Positions 1-8,462 are shown, counted from the first letter of the stretch. The stretch is 64,000 nucleotides of DNA from Roseovarius mucosus DSM 17069 (GCF_000768555.3 NZ_KN293975.1:725344-789343); one strand, 5' to 3'. The notes: generated by a model from the sequence alone, not told the origin. Numbers and translations are program-made.

Positions 1-477
1 ACGAGCGCCGTTCAGAGCGCCTTTATCAGCAGTTACCTTGACGCTTTGTCGCTGGTGGAACGCCTGCACCGGCTATTGCTGGATGTCATCAAGGATGAGT
101 TCGAGCGCGTGGGCGTGTTGGAAATCAACGCGGTGCAGGCGCTCTTGCTTTTCAACATCGGCGACCACGAGGTGACGGCGGGTGAATTGAAAACGCGCGG
201 TTATTACCAGGGCAGCAATGTCAGCTACAATCTCAAGAAGCTGGTGGAGATGGGATATATGCACCATCAGCGCTGCGAGGCGGATCGCCGGTCGGTCCGG
301 GTGCGGCTGACGGAAAAGGGGCGCACGATCCGCGATCTGGTTGGCGATCTCTTTGCCCGCCACGCCGAGGGGTTGGAGGCGCGCGGTGTTCTTGGCCCCG
401 ATGGGATCGACCAGATTACCGCCTCCTTGCGCCGGGTGGAGCGGTATTGGACGGATCAGATCCGCTATATCTATTGA
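1..477 (+). CDS. ldtR: LdtR-type MarR family transcriptional regulator (5' end outside window)
   Basis: The reading frame is open from base 1, so the true start lies upstream of the window. The TTG at 46 is only an internal codon. The 158 visible residues form a winged-helix MarR fold with the stretch NAVQALLLFNIGDHEVTAGE, then GYYQGSNVSYNLKKLVEMGY as recognition helix and DRRSVRVRLTEKG as the wing. From memory this matches the alphaproteobacterial LdtR subgroup, which controls an L,D-transpeptidase gene and stress tolerance in Liberibacter and Sinorhizobium. A YcbB-type L,D-transpeptidase lies 40 kb away at 40676-42301, but no operator link can be seen. The stop codon overlaps the end of the convergent DUF1194 gene by 7 bases. 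Confidence 0.75.
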   Translation, partial: TSAVQSAFISSYLDALSLVERLHRLLLDVIKDEFERVGVLEINAVQALLLFNIGDHEVTAGELKTRGYYQGSNVSYNLKKLVEMGYMHHQRCEADRRSVRVRLTEKGRTIRDLVGDLFARHAEGLEARGVLGPDGIDQITASLRRVERYWTDQIRYIY

Positions 478-1148
478 GGCAGGGCGCCAAGCATGAGATC
501 GTTGATCTCACGATACAGCTTGCGCGACATGGCGCGCTCGAAATCCTCGAAACCTTGGGCGATTTCGAGAAAGGCCCCCGGCCCGAAGAGCACCTCTCGC
601 TGGTAATATTGGGTGACCTGCGGGTCGTGCCCCTCGATCACGAGGCCGTTGACGGTGATGTCGTCAAACGGAAAATGCTTGTAGGCGAGCGCCGGGCCGA
701 AGCCCTGATTGTTGATCCCGTCACCCGAGACGTCGATCACCTGCCGATCGCAGCGGGGCGCGCGCGCCATCAGCGCCGCGCCATAGCCCAGCGCCGAGCC
801 GAGGCCGGTGGGGTAATCGCTGGTCGAGCGCTGCATGCCCGCCAGCACCGCCACCGCGCCCGTTATATCGGCGTCAGAGCGCAGAAAGGTCCAGTCGAGA
901 TGCAGCCTGTCCTGAAAGCGGCCGCTCCACTCATAGACCGCCAGCGCCACATCGCCCGTGCCGCCACGCAGGATGGCATCGCGGATCTCGGGCGCATCAA
1001 GGGCCGAGGCGAGGCCCACCCGTTGCAGGGCATATTCGGCCTCATCGACCGAAGAGGACACATCGAGGGCGAGCACCAGCGCAAGGCGGCAGGCGCCTTG
1101 GGCCGGGGCCGCGAGAAGTGCGGCCGCAAGAAGGGCAGCGAGCCTCAC
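471..1148 (-). CDS. DUF1194 secreted von Willebrand factor A domain protein
   Basis: A 225-residue protein with a short signal peptide (residues 1-18, ending AQG before ACRL) and a VWA fold that opens with the MIDAS motif DVSSS. A second conserved segment, VSGDGINNQG, follows, and the family is DUF1194. It is expected to be periplasmic, but its partner is unknown. I chose the GTG at 1148 because it overlaps the glyoxalase stop codon as GTGA and leads straight into the signal peptide. The ATG at 1178 would add ten residues that lie inside the upstream gene. The overlap suggests translational coupling with gloA. Confidence 0.8.
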   Translation of the reverse strand: MRLAALLAAALLAAPAQGACRLALVLALDVSSSVDEAEYALQRVGLASALDAPEIRDAILRGGTGDVALAVYEWSGRFQDRLHLDWTFLRSDADITGAVAVLAGMQRSTSDYPTGLGSALGYGAALMARAPRCDRQVIDVSGDGINNQGFGPALAYKHFPFDDITVNGLVIEGHDPQVTQYYQREVLFGPGAFLEIAQGFEDFERAMSRKLYREINDLMLGALPQ

Positions 1149-1573
1149 CAATGGCCGATATTCTCCATGCTGGTCCAAGGCTCTGCCGGGGGCAGGGCGT
1201 CACCCTCTTGCAAAAGCTCGACCGAGATGTTGTCGGGGCTGCGGACAAAGGCCATACGCCCGTCGCGCGGCGGGCGGTTGATGGTGACGCCATTGTCCAT
1301 CAGGTGCTGGCAGAGCTCATAGATATTGCTGGTTGCATAGGCGAGATGGCCGAAATGGCGGCTGTCCGAGGGCAGGCCTTCGTCGCCGTCCCAGTTATAG
1401 GTCAGTTCCACCGGGCAGTCCTCTTGTCCTTCGGGGGCCATGAACACGAGCGTGAAGCGCCCGCCCTCGTTGTCCCAGCGGCGGGTTTCCTTGAGCCCAA
1501 GAAGGGCAAAGAACCGCTGCGTCGCCTCAAGGTCTTTGACCCGAACCATCGTGTGCAGATATTTGATGCGCAT
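1145..1573 (-). CDS. gloA: Lactoylglutathione lyase (glyoxalase I, VOC superfamily)
   Basis: A 142-residue single-domain VOC protein, the usual length of bacterial glyoxalase I. The four metal ligands expected from the E. coli enzyme are in place: His7, Glu56, His76 and Glu119. It should isomerise the hemithioacetal of methylglyoxal and glutathione to S-lactoylglutathione in the cytoplasm. The ATG at 1573 was chosen because GGAGG at 1580-1584 lies 6 bases upstream. The ATG at 1579 has no room for a ribosome-binding site, and the longer frame to 1636 has a low-complexity start. The DUF1194 gene follows with a 4-base overlap. Confidence 0.85.
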   Translation of the reverse strand: MRIKYLHTMVRVKDLEATQRFFALLGLKETRRWDNEGGRFTLVFMAPEGQEDCPVELTYNWDGDEGLPSDSRHFGHLAYATSNIYELCQHLMDNGVTINRPPRDGRMAFVRSPDNISVELLQEGDALPPAEPWTSMENIGHW

Positions 1574-1652
1574 GGTCATCCTCCGTGATTGCAATGGGTC
1601 GGAGGATAGTGGCGCGTGCGCCGGTGTCGAGGGCAATCTGGGGCGCGGTGGC

Positions 1653-3008
1653 TCAGAACTCGGACCGGATACCGAGGGTGATCGAGGTTTCCTCGACGTC
1701 GAAGCGGCTGATATTGGAGTCGCTGCGTTCGCTGGTCACGGTGAGGGTGGGGACAAAGCCCATGTAGCCCCAGTCGTTGAACGTGGCTGTGACGCCGCCG
1801 AACACGGATCGGTCGTCACGCCCGCCCGGCACGCTGATAAAGCCGACCTGATAGCTGGAATAGTCCAGCTGGCTAAGCCCAAGCGAAAATTCGAGGCTGG
1901 CGGGGCCGATGTCGCGGCCCAGCTGATAGCTGGCAATGCCGGTCCATTGATCCGAGGCGCGGTTGATGCCGTTGCTGTCGGTGTCGCGATATTGCACCTG
2001 AAAGCCGATCTGCGCGCCACTCTCAAGGGTCAGGCCGACCCCGGCAAAGCCGCTGGCAACAGTGCTGTCGGCGCCGCGCGCGCTCTCGTAGTGTTGATCC
2101 TCGAAGCTGCCACCAAAGCTCAGCATCAGGCGGTCGGTCAACCGGTGATGGCGCGTGGCGCCGACCCGTGCGAAATCATAGAGCGGATTGTCCGCATACC
2201 AGACGCGCCCGCCGTCGAGGTCGAATTTCCATGTCACCGCTGCGCTCGTGCCGCGCAGATATTGGGTCAATCCCAGTTCCGCGACCGTCGAGGAGAGGTC
2301 ATCGCCGCTCAGCCCCGGCACGGAGTCTGAAATATCGACCCGCCGGGCGTTGACGCGGGCACGCGCCCGTGTCTCGCGCCCGTCGCTTTTGGCAAGGCGG
2401 TAGGAGAGGGCGGCTTGCGCCGTGGTGATCCAGCCCGAAAGCGCCTGTGCCGAGGGGCTGAGCGTGCCCACCACCGGCACGCCGTCGATCACGTTGAGCG
2501 GGCTGTTGGCCCCGTTGTTCACATTGTCCGAGGGGGTTGTGGAAAAGCGGAAATCGAACCGCAACGGGTTGCGCGCGCGCACGTTCTGAAAGGCGGTGAC
2601 GGTCTGGGCGCGGGCCACCTCATCGGGGGCGTGATCGACCGCGCGGCGCAGCCAGAATTGCGAGCCGGTGAATCTGTCATCCGCAAAGCTGAGTTGGGCC
2701 GCGAGATTGGCGGCCTGAAAGCGCTGATCGTCCGTCTTGGCATGCCAATAGGCGAGGGCCGCTTTCTTTTCGGCGGCCCCATAGGCCTTGGCCTGAGCGA
2801 GGGCCAAGGCCTGATAATAATGCGCGCGGGGGTTGCGGCGGTCGGCCTGCAAGAGACCTTTGCTGAGGTCATAGGCCAAGCGCGGCTGACCTGCGCCCAG
2901 GGCTTGGGCCGCCAGCGCATCGGCCTGGGCTAGGGTGAGGTTGAGTTGATCGCCATGTGCGGCAAGGCCCATGACGATCAAGACGAGACTGGCACAAAGA
3001 CGCCGCAT
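1653..3008 (-). CDS. Slam-like surface lipoprotein assembly modifier (DUF560 family outer-membrane protein)
   Basis: A 451-residue exported protein. It has a signal peptide (about 1-19), an alpha-helical TPR-like N-terminal domain (about 22-140, with ADRRNPRAHYYQALALAQ) and a C-terminal beta-barrel of about 300 residues ending in the outer-membrane signature Phe. This is the Slam architecture: an N-terminal periplasmic solenoid followed by a 14-strand barrel that moves specific lipoproteins to the cell surface. The upstream gene is a TbpB-like lipoprotein, the usual Slam substrate type. Its TAA at 3010-3012 is one base from this ATG, so the two are co-transcribed. The assignment rests on architecture and context. 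Confidence 0.7.
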   Translation of the reverse strand: MRRLCASLVLIVMGLAAHGDQLNLTLAQADALAAQALGAGQPRLAYDLSKGLLQADRRNPRAHYYQALALAQAKAYGAAEKKAALAYWHAKTDDQRFQAANLAAQLSFADDRFTGSQFWLRRAVDHAPDEVARAQTVTAFQNVRARNPLRFDFRFSTTPSDNVNNGANSPLNVIDGVPVVGTLSPSAQALSGWITTAQAALSYRLAKSDGRETRARARVNARRVDISDSVPGLSGDDLSSTVAELGLTQYLRGTSAAVTWKFDLDGGRVWYADNPLYDFARVGATRHHRLTDRLMLSFGGSFEDQHYESARGADSTVASGFAGVGLTLESGAQIGFQVQYRDTDSNGINRASDQWTGIASYQLGRDIGPASLEFSLGLSQLDYSSYQVGFISVPGGRDDRSVFGGVTATFNDWGYMGFVPTLTVTSERSDSNISRFDVEETSITLGIRSEF

Positions 3009-3009
3009 G

Positions 3010-4050
3010 TTACGGCGTGCCAGCGCCCGGGTTTACAAGCGCACAAATTGCGTCGCTTACGGCCGCACCACACTGATCCAGAACGAAAATCCCAGATTCG
3101 AGTTCGTTCTCAAATCCCAGCGGGTCGCCATCGCCGTCGAAGCCCGTCAGGTTCACGACACCTGCGACCCCTTCAGCATTGGGGCCGCCGAAGACGCCCC
3201 CGTAGGAGCCTGTTTGGACTTGTGTGTCGGTATTTGATCGCGGATCCCTTGGGTCATACTCAACCGTTCCGTTAAATGTGCCATTCGCGGCAATCCCTGC
3301 TGTTATCAAAACCAAGTTTGGCAACTCTGTTGCAGGCGCTAACGGGTTTGACGGATTTGACGCATCTCTTATCAGCACGCGGTTGAAGATATTCCCCTCA
3401 ACGCTGTTGTCAGCGAAGTCAGCGTTTATAAAGACATCACCGGTGACAGAGCTGGCCTGCGGCACAATGAGAGGCGTAGGCGTCCCCGGGGGTTGTGGCA
3501 AGAGATCGGCACCGACTGAATCTGTTGTGTTGGTTACGCCGACATATTTACCAGCGTAGCTGACAAGGCCAGATGTGGGAGAAACCGTAGGCGGCGTGTA
3601 ACCGCCATCGCGCTCAAAGAAGCCGCCCATAAAAGAGCGGTTTCGTGGTCCGGGGCTGCTCGCGACAGCCGCACGGACAGCGCCGCTGTTGTTGGACTGC
3701 CCTGCGTATAGCGTGAAATGTCGGTCAAGAGGATCGTCTTGCGCGGTAAACGCCAAATATCCGTCTCGGTCCAGTCCCGGACGGCGGCGATAGACTGCGG
3801 TAAAAGGTACTTCGTCGAGGGTAAGCCCGACAACGGATACCGTGCCACTCACCGGATCAAAGGAGACACTGTCGATGTCTCCTGCCAATCCTGCTGGCAC
3901 AGACACCGGGGTTGTACTTGTGATGGTGCCGTCCTCAGGGGGAGGCGTTGTTGTATCCTCTCCTGCGCCGTCAAACGGGTTGGACGATCCGCCACCCCCA
4001 CAGCCGCCCAATAGGGCAGCGGCCATCAGGCCTGCCACGATATGTTTCAT
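3010..4050 (-). CDS. TbpB-like surface lipoprotein, probable Slam substrate
   Basis: A 346-residue lipoprotein with the lipobox LLGGC (acylated Cys17) and a Gly/Ser-rich tether followed by a Pro/Thr-rich linker. The C-terminal half has the signature of transferrin-binding-protein-like eight-strand barrels: GDVFINADFADNSVEGNI, NGTFNGTVEYDP and GSYGGVFGGPNAEGVAGVVN. Such barrels are carried across the outer membrane by Slam proteins, and the next gene encodes one. The ligand cannot be told from sequence; haem-protein or metal binding is known for relatives. By eye the gene looks more AT-rich than its neighbours, which would fit horizontal transfer of the cassette. Confidence 0.65.
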   Translation of the reverse strand: MKHIVAGLMAAALLGGCGGGGSSNPFDGAGEDTTTPPPEDGTITSTTPVSVPAGLAGDIDSVSFDPVSGTVSVVGLTLDEVPFTAVYRRRPGLDRDGYLAFTAQDDPLDRHFTLYAGQSNNSGAVRAAVASSPGPRNRSFMGGFFERDGGYTPPTVSPTSGLVSYAGKYVGVTNTTDSVGADLLPQPPGTPTPLIVPQASSVTGDVFINADFADNSVEGNIFNRVLIRDASNPSNPLAPATELPNLVLITAGIAANGTFNGTVEYDPRDPRSNTDTQVQTGSYGGVFGGPNAEGVAGVVNLTGFDGDGDPLGFENELESGIFVLDQCGAAVSDAICALVNPGAGTP

Positions 4051-4255
4051 GATGAGACTGCCCTCAATATGTTTTATAGTTGTTTTGCAGCGACGTTCAG
4101 GCCATTGCCTTTAAAAGTCAATTCCCGATACATCTGCGGATTGCAAAAACTGCCCCCCTGTGGCGCATGGGCAAGCACCCGATATGGGCTTGGCGCATGG
4201 GTGATCCCCAAGATATAGTGATCTCCGACTCGTTCTTGTGATGAAAGGCCTCGCC

Positions 4256-5170
4256 ATGCCCCTCAGCCCCGACCAACAGGCCGAAATCGACGCGCAGCGC
4301 GCGCAGAGCCAAAGCACCCTGCGCGCCACGGCGGCGGGGATGGAACAGCATCTCTACACCGCCTATCCGGTGCTCGATCACGGCTTTGTCCGGGTGATCG
4401 ACTATATGGGCGATGATGCTGCCATCGTGCAGGCGGCGCGCGTGAGTTACGGCGCGGGGACCAAGCATGTGCAGAACGATGAGGGGCTTATTCGCTACCT
4501 CATGCGGCACTGGCATTCGACCCCGTTCGAGATGTGCGAATTGAAGCTGCATGTGAAGCTGCCGGTATTCGTGGCGCGACAGTGGATCCGGCACCGCACC
4601 GCGAATGTGAATGAATATTCGGCGCGCTATTCGATATTGGATCGCGAGTTCTACATACCTGCGCCCGATATGCTGGCGGCGCAATCGACGACCAACAATC
4701 AGGGGCGGGGGGCCGCGCTCGAAGGGGAAGAGGCGCAGCGCGTGTTGCGCATCCTGACCGAGGACGCGATGCGCTGCTATGACCATTACGAGGGTATGAT
4801 TTCGCAGGAAGGCCAGCAGGGGCTGGCGCGCGAACTGGCGCGTATGAACCTGCCCGCCAATATCTATACGCAATGGTATTGGAAGGTCGATCTGCACAAC
4901 CTATTGCATTTCCTGCGCCTGCGCGCCGACGCGCACGCCCAATACGAAATCCGCGTCTATGCCGAGGAGATTTGCCGCCTTGTGGCCGATTGGGTGCCCT
5001 ATGCCTATAAGGCGTTCGAGGATTACCGCATGGGCGGGGCGACGTTGTCAGCTACCGCGCTGGATTGTGTGCGGCGGATGCTGAAGGGCGAGGTCGTGAC
5101 GCAAGAGACTTCGGGCATGAGCAAGGGCGAATGGCGGGAGTTCGAGGGAGTTGTGAAAGGGTCTGCGTAG
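4256..5170 (+). CDS. thyX: FAD-dependent thymidylate synthase ThyX
   Basis: A 304-residue protein with the ThyX motif RHR-x7-S ([11 protein letters not shown]) and the following SARYS. It makes dTMP from dUMP with methylenetetrahydrofolate and NADPH through FAD. At about 300 residues it has the long form common in alphaproteobacteria. I favour the ATG at 4256, preceded by AAAGG at 7-base spacing, over GTG 4238 or ATG 4241. The stop codon TAG at 5168-5170 is also the TAG of the GTAG foot of a REP unit, so the repeat abuts and ends the gene. Confidence 0.92.
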   Translation: MPLSPDQQAEIDAQRAQSQSTLRATAAGMEQHLYTAYPVLDHGFVRVIDYMGDDAAIVQAARVSYGAGTKHVQNDEGLIRYLMRHWHSTPFEMCELKLHVKLPVFVARQWIRHRTANVNEYSARYSILDREFYIPAPDMLAAQSTTNNQGRGAALEGEEAQRVLRILTEDAMRCYDHYEGMISQEGQQGLARELARMNLPANIYTQWYWKVDLHNLLHFLRLRADAHAQYEIRVYAEEICRLVADWVPYAYKAFEDYRMGGATLSATALDCVRRMLKGEVVTQETSGMSKGEWREFEGVVKGSA

Positions 5171-5191
5171 GGTGCGCATTTATTGCGCACC
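5167..5191 (+). repeat. REP unit 1 (GTAG foot plus hairpin)
   Basis: GTAG at 5167-5170 is followed by the 8-bp stem GGTGCGCA/TGCGCACC with loop TTTAT. This is the REP layout recognised by RAYT transposases. It differs from the other two units at one loop base and is inverted relative to unit 2, with which it forms a two-unit pair (5167-5267). The TAG is the thyX stop. Confidence 0.8.
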
Positions 5192-5242
5192 GGTCCGGTC
5201 GAGAGAGCCGGGGTGTGGGGTGGGGTTTTCGCCGGTGACAAT

Positions 5243-5267
5243 GGTGCGCAATGAATGCGCACCCTAC
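5243..5267 (-). repeat. REP unit 2 (GTAG foot plus hairpin)
   Basis: On the minus strand the unit reads GTAG, then GGTGCGCA-TTCAT-TGCGCACC. It is identical to unit 3 and inverted relative to unit 1. Its CTA at 5264-5266 is the TAG stop codon of the RAYT gene, so the transposase reading frame ends in the REP foot. Confidence 0.8.
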
Positions 5268-5740
5268 GGCCAATGCACCGGGCCATCGCGGTGGATCGAG
5301 GAATAGGCCCAATCCTCTGGTCGCGCGGCCAACCCATGTTTCACCGGATTGATCCAGCAATAGCGGATTGCGGCGCTTTTGTCCGCATCGCTGCGGAGGT
5401 GATGCTCCCAGAACCGCCGTTGCCAGATCCCATGCTCGCGTCGGGCCACGTGACTGGCACGGCGGGGCGCGGGGGGCATGGCGCGCGAGAACCGGGCCTT
5501 GATCACGCTCCAGCGGGTCGAGAAATCGCAATCCCCCTCGGGCAGGGTCCAGACACAGTGCATATGGTCTGGCAGGACGACCCAAGCGTTGATCGTAAAG
5601 GGCCGCTCGGTCTTGGTGCGTCGGACCGCCGCGCGCAGAGCCGCGATTTCACGGGTGAGCAGGTCTGAGCGGCGGTTGGCGAGCGTCACGGTGAAAAAGA
5701 CGCAGGCACCGGGAAACCGGGGGCGGATATAGTCGGACAT
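5264..5740 (-). CDS. rayT: REP-associated tyrosine transposase (RAYT, Y1/IS200-like)
   Basis: A 158-residue Y1-family HUH transposase. The HUH-type motif is in LPDHMHCVW, the catalytic tyrosine lies in IRYCWINPVKHGL, and WQRRFWEHHLRSDAD is typical of RAYTs. These single-copy domesticated relatives of IS200/IS605 transposases bind and cut REP sequences. Identical REP units flank the gene (5243-5267 and 5795-5819). The ATG at 5740 was chosen because the longer frame from 5803 would run into REP unit 3. There is no strong ribosome-binding site. The gene separates the GTA terminase gene from thyX. Confidence 0.88.
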   Translation of the reverse strand: MSDYIRPRFPGACVFFTVTLANRRSDLLTREIAALRAAVRRTKTERPFTINAWVVLPDHMHCVWTLPEGDCDFSTRWSVIKARFSRAMPPAPRRASHVARREHGIWQRRFWEHHLRSDADKSAAIRYCWINPVKHGLAARPEDWAYSSIHRDGPVHWP

Positions 5741-5794
5741 GGGTTCAGAGAACCACGGCAGGGTTAAGGGATGGTTATCGGCCGTGAGAGTGTT

Positions 5795-5819
5795 GGTGCG
5801 CAATGAATGCGCACCCTAC
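5795..5819 (-). repeat. REP unit 3 (GTAG foot plus hairpin)
   Basis: This unit is identical to unit 2 and in the same orientation, upstream of the RAYT gene and 13 bases from the end of the terminase gene. Units 2 and 3 thus bracket the transposase as direct repeats. The identity extends two bases past the GTAG foot (27 bases in all). Confidence 0.8.
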
Positions 5820-5831
5820 GGAGGCACCCAA

Positions 5832-7244
5832 TCACACCCCCCGCACCCGTGGGCGGACCCATTTCGAGGCCGGTTCGACAATCAGATCGGTGAGCGCCCA
5901 GACGAGGGCATCGACACGGTCGGGGCTGCCGCGCCCCTCATAGCCGCGCGCGGTCATGGCGCACATCTGATCCTCGAGCGCGCCAAGCCCGCGCGCGTGA
6001 TGCACCCGGCCCTGTTCATAGAGTGCTGCCACAGGTTCGGCCCGTGCCACCTTGCCCCGGCTGGCGTGGACCTTGCGCAGGGGCACGAGGGGATCGACCT
6101 GCCGGATCACCTGTTCCACCAGATCGCCGCCCTGGTTGACCTCGGCCACCACGCGCTCTGCCCCCCAGAGTTCGCGCGCGCGGATCGCGGCGCGCGCCCA
6201 GCGGGCGGGGTTGGCGGCGTTGACGCTGGCATCGGCCAGCACATAGGCGCGCCAGTCCTGCACCGGGCCGCGCGTGATCGCGCCCACCACGATGATCCCA
6301 CATTCATCCGATCCCGAATGGCCCGTGACGGGCGGATCGACCGCCACCACCACCCGGTCAAATTCGGGCAGGGTTTCGATCCGGGTCGCCTCGATCATCG
6401 CGGGGGTCCAGAGCGCATCCTCGGCCTCGTCGATCAGCAGCCCGTCCAGTTCCTGTCGCCCAAGCCGCGTGCCCGCGTAGCGCGCGCGCACCTCGTCAAG
6501 GAAGCCTTCGGCGAGATAGGCGCTGTTGGCCTCGGTTGGGGCAGAGGTGGTGACGGTGCTGGAGGCGGCGAGAATATCCTTGAGCACGCCGACATTGCGC
6601 GGTGTGGTTGTGACACAGACGCGAGGATTGTCGCCCAGGCGCAGGCCGAATTGCAGCATGTCCCAAGTCTCGCGCGCGCGTTTCCATTTGGCCAGCTCAT
6701 CGACCCAGGCCCCGTCGAATTGCGGGCCGCGCAGCCCCTCGGGATCATGGGCGGAAAAGGCCTGTGCCACGGCGCCGTTGGGCCAGATCAGTCGCTTGCG
6801 CGTGGCCTGCCACTCGGGGCGGCGGTCGGGGGGCGAACAGGCGAGAATCCCGCTCTCGCCAAAGATCATCACCTCGCGCACCTGATCGATGGTTTCACCC
6901 ACAAGTGCGATCCGCCTGCAGCGGCCTGCATCCATGGGGCGCGCGCCTTCGACCTCGGACCGCACCCATTCGGCCCCGGCGCGCGTCTTGCCCGCCCCGC
7001 GCCCGCCCATGATGACCCATGTCCGCCACTCGCCCGAAGGGGGCAGTTGATGCGGCAGCGCCCAGAATTCAAAGAGATAGGGCAGGGCCATGAGTTCGCC
7101 GTCACTCAGGGCATCGAGGAAGTCTTCCCTTACAACTGGCCCGTTTGAGACGATCCAGTCGGCACCCGATCTGATGCCGGGCGTCGTCGAAATCGAGGGC
7201 GTATCCATGGACAATGCCAAGGTCTTCTTTTCTGCGTCGTTCAA
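5832..7244 (-). CDS. terL: GTA-type terminase large subunit (RcGTA g2 homologue)
   Basis: A 470-residue DNA-packaging ATPase/nuclease. Walker A is GGRGAGKT (about 80-87), Walker B lies in GAWVDELAKWK, and the RNase H-like nuclease has VVVAVDPPVTG, SDECGIIVVG and SPDRVDALVWAL. The sequence follows the gene transfer agent terminase of Rhodobacterales closely, as remembered, more than tailed-phage forms. The TTG at 7244 has GGAGA 6 bases upstream; ATG 7208 is an alternative. It overlaps g1 by 143 bases. No portal, protease or capsid gene follows: the next genes are a RAYT and thyX. Confidence 0.85.
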   Translation of the reverse strand: MNDAEKKTLALSMDTPSISTTPGIRSGADWIVSNGPVVREDFLDALSDGELMALPYLFEFWALPHQLPPSGEWRTWVIMGGRGAGKTRAGAEWVRSEVEGARPMDAGRCRRIALVGETIDQVREVMIFGESGILACSPPDRRPEWQATRKRLIWPNGAVAQAFSAHDPEGLRGPQFDGAWVDELAKWKRARETWDMLQFGLRLGDNPRVCVTTTPRNVGVLKDILAASSTVTTSAPTEANSAYLAEGFLDEVRARYAGTRLGRQELDGLLIDEAEDALWTPAMIEATRIETLPEFDRVVVAVDPPVTGHSGSDECGIIVVGAITRGPVQDWRAYVLADASVNAANPARWARAAIRARELWGAERVVAEVNQGGDLVEQVIRQVDPLVPLRKVHASRGKVARAEPVAALYEQGRVHHARGLGALEDQMCAMTARGYEGRGSPDRVDALVWALTDLIVEPASKWVRPRVRGV

Positions 7245-7452
7245 GCTGTGTCTCCGCTTCCAGTGCGATCTTGAGCCATTGCCGGATTTCGGTGGTGGCC
7301 TTGGTCGCGTTTTTCAGTTCATCGAGGTTGCCGGACCTGATCCGTTGATAGATCTCTGCCAGATCCGCGCGCATATCGGCCAATTGCTGTTCCAGCGCGT
7401 TGATCGAGGTGGTCAGGCCGGTGGGCCCCTCGTCGGGGGTGATCAAAACCAT
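7102..7452 (-). CDS. GTA terminase small-subunit-like protein (RcGTA g1 homologue)
   Basis: A 116-residue, highly charged helical protein with a predicted coiled coil (INALEQQLADMRADLAEIYQ and EAETQLERRRKEDLG) and a Cys-containing basic tail. Position directly ahead of terL, size and helical character match GTA g1, described as the small terminase of RcGTA. The ATG at 7452 was chosen because residues encoded upstream of it look non-coding and run into a terminator hairpin at 7511-7544. The gene overlaps terL heavily, so both are probably translated from one mRNA that starts after that terminator. Confidence 0.7.
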   Translation of the reverse strand: MVLITPDEGPTGLTTSINALEQQLADMRADLAEIYQRIRSGNLDELKNATKATTEIRQWLKIALEAETQLERRRKEDLGIVHGYALDFDDARHQIGCRLDRLKRASCKGRLPRCPE

Positions 7453-7510
7453 GCGTGCTCTTGCCTCATGAGTGGTGTGTTTCGGTGGGCCCCTCTGGCT
7501 GAACGGCACG

Positions 7511-7544
7511 AAAAAACGGCCGCCGGGGTTTCCCCCGGGGCCGT
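7511..7544 (-). terminator. Intrinsic terminator after trpA
   Basis: On the minus strand ACGGCC...GGCCGT encloses CCGGGGGAAACCCCGG and is followed by six T. It lies 127 bases past the trpA stop and upstream of the g1 start, so it separates trpA transcription from the terminase genes. Confidence 0.85.
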
Positions 7545-7670
7545 TGCCCAATTCGTCCAGCATGTCACAACCTATACGAGAGACCGCGCGCCGAGTCAAG
7601 TTTCAGCGCTTTAGCTTCGGCCCGCAAGTATCCGGTATGTTTACGTTTTGTTAACTATTCGGCGTGGCGC

Positions 7671-8462
7671 TCAGGCGCGATGTGCGCCGTCGGCCAGACC
7701 TTTGACAAAGCTCAGCACCTCGTCAACCGAACTGCCTTTGGCAATCTCGCCCACGATGGCCGAGCCCACGACGCAGCCATCGGCGACGCTGGCGATGGTT
7801 TGGGCGGTTTCGGGCGTGCGGATGCCAAAGCCCACGATCACCGGAAGATCGGTTTGTGCCTTGATGCGCGCGACTTCGGGGGCGACATCCGCCGCCTCTG
7901 CCGCCGCCGCCCCGGTGATGCCGGTGATCGACACATAGTAGACAAAGCCGGAGGTGTTTTCGAGCACCTTGGGCAGGCGTTTGTCATCGGTGGTCGGTGT
8001 GGCGAGGCGGATGAAGTTCATTCCCGCCTTCGAAGCCGGAACACAGAGTTCGTCATCCTCTTCGGGGGGCAGGTCGACCACGATCAGCCCGTCGATCCCA
8101 GCGGCCTTGGCATCGGTCAGGAACTTGTCCACGCCACGATTGTAGATCGGGTTGTAATAGCCCATCAGCACGATGGGCGTTGTATCGTCGCCCTTGCGGA
8201 ATTCGCGCGCCATGGCCAGCGTTTTCTCAAGCGTCATGCCGGCGGCCAGTGCCCGCTGGCCGGCCAGTTGGATCGTCGGACCATCGGCCATCGGGTCGGT
8301 AAAGGGCACGCCCAATTCGATAATATCCACGCCCGCGCCGGGCAGCCCCTGCATCACCGCGAGAGAGGTGTCATAATCCGGATCGCCCGCCATGATATAG
8401 GAAACGAAGGCCTTCTTTCCGGCGGCCTTCAGCTCTGCGAATTTGGCGTCGATGCGTGTCAT
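7671..8462 (-). CDS. trpA: Tryptophan synthase alpha chain
   Basis: A 263-residue TIM barrel. The catalytic Glu and Asp lie in [16 protein letters not shown], and the phosphate-binding region includes VGFGIRTPE and GSAIVGEI. It cleaves indole-3-glycerol phosphate to indole and glyceraldehyde 3-phosphate in the TrpAB complex. The ATG at 8462 has AGGA a few bases upstream and gives the usual N-terminus. No trpB is adjacent: the gene on the far side is the divergent ychF. An intrinsic terminator lies downstream. Confidence 0.95.
   Translation of the reverse strand: MTRIDAKFAELKAAGKKAFVSYIMAGDPDYDTSLAVMQGLPGAGVDIIELGVPFTDPMADGPTIQLAGQRALAAGMTLEKTLAMAREFRKGDDTTPIVLMGYYNPIYNRGVDKFLTDAKAAGIDGLIVVDLPPEEDDELCVPASKAGMNFIRLATPTTDDKRLPKVLENTSGFVYYVSITGITGAAAAEAADVAPEVARIKAQTDLPVIVGFGIRTPETAQTIASVADGCVVGSAIVGEIAKGSSVDEVLSFVKGLADGAHRA

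Noticed and set aside
447..1322. Long plus-strand open frame across the DUF1194 and glyoxalase region
   Set aside because: It is antisense to two recognised genes and shows no domain. Long antisense frames are common in high-GC DNA. The same applies to many frames opposite trpA, trmFO, tamB and the RND genes.
7452..7599. N-terminal extension of the GTA g1 gene to 7599
   Set aside because: The extra 49 residues are encoded across a strong terminator hairpin and look non-coding.
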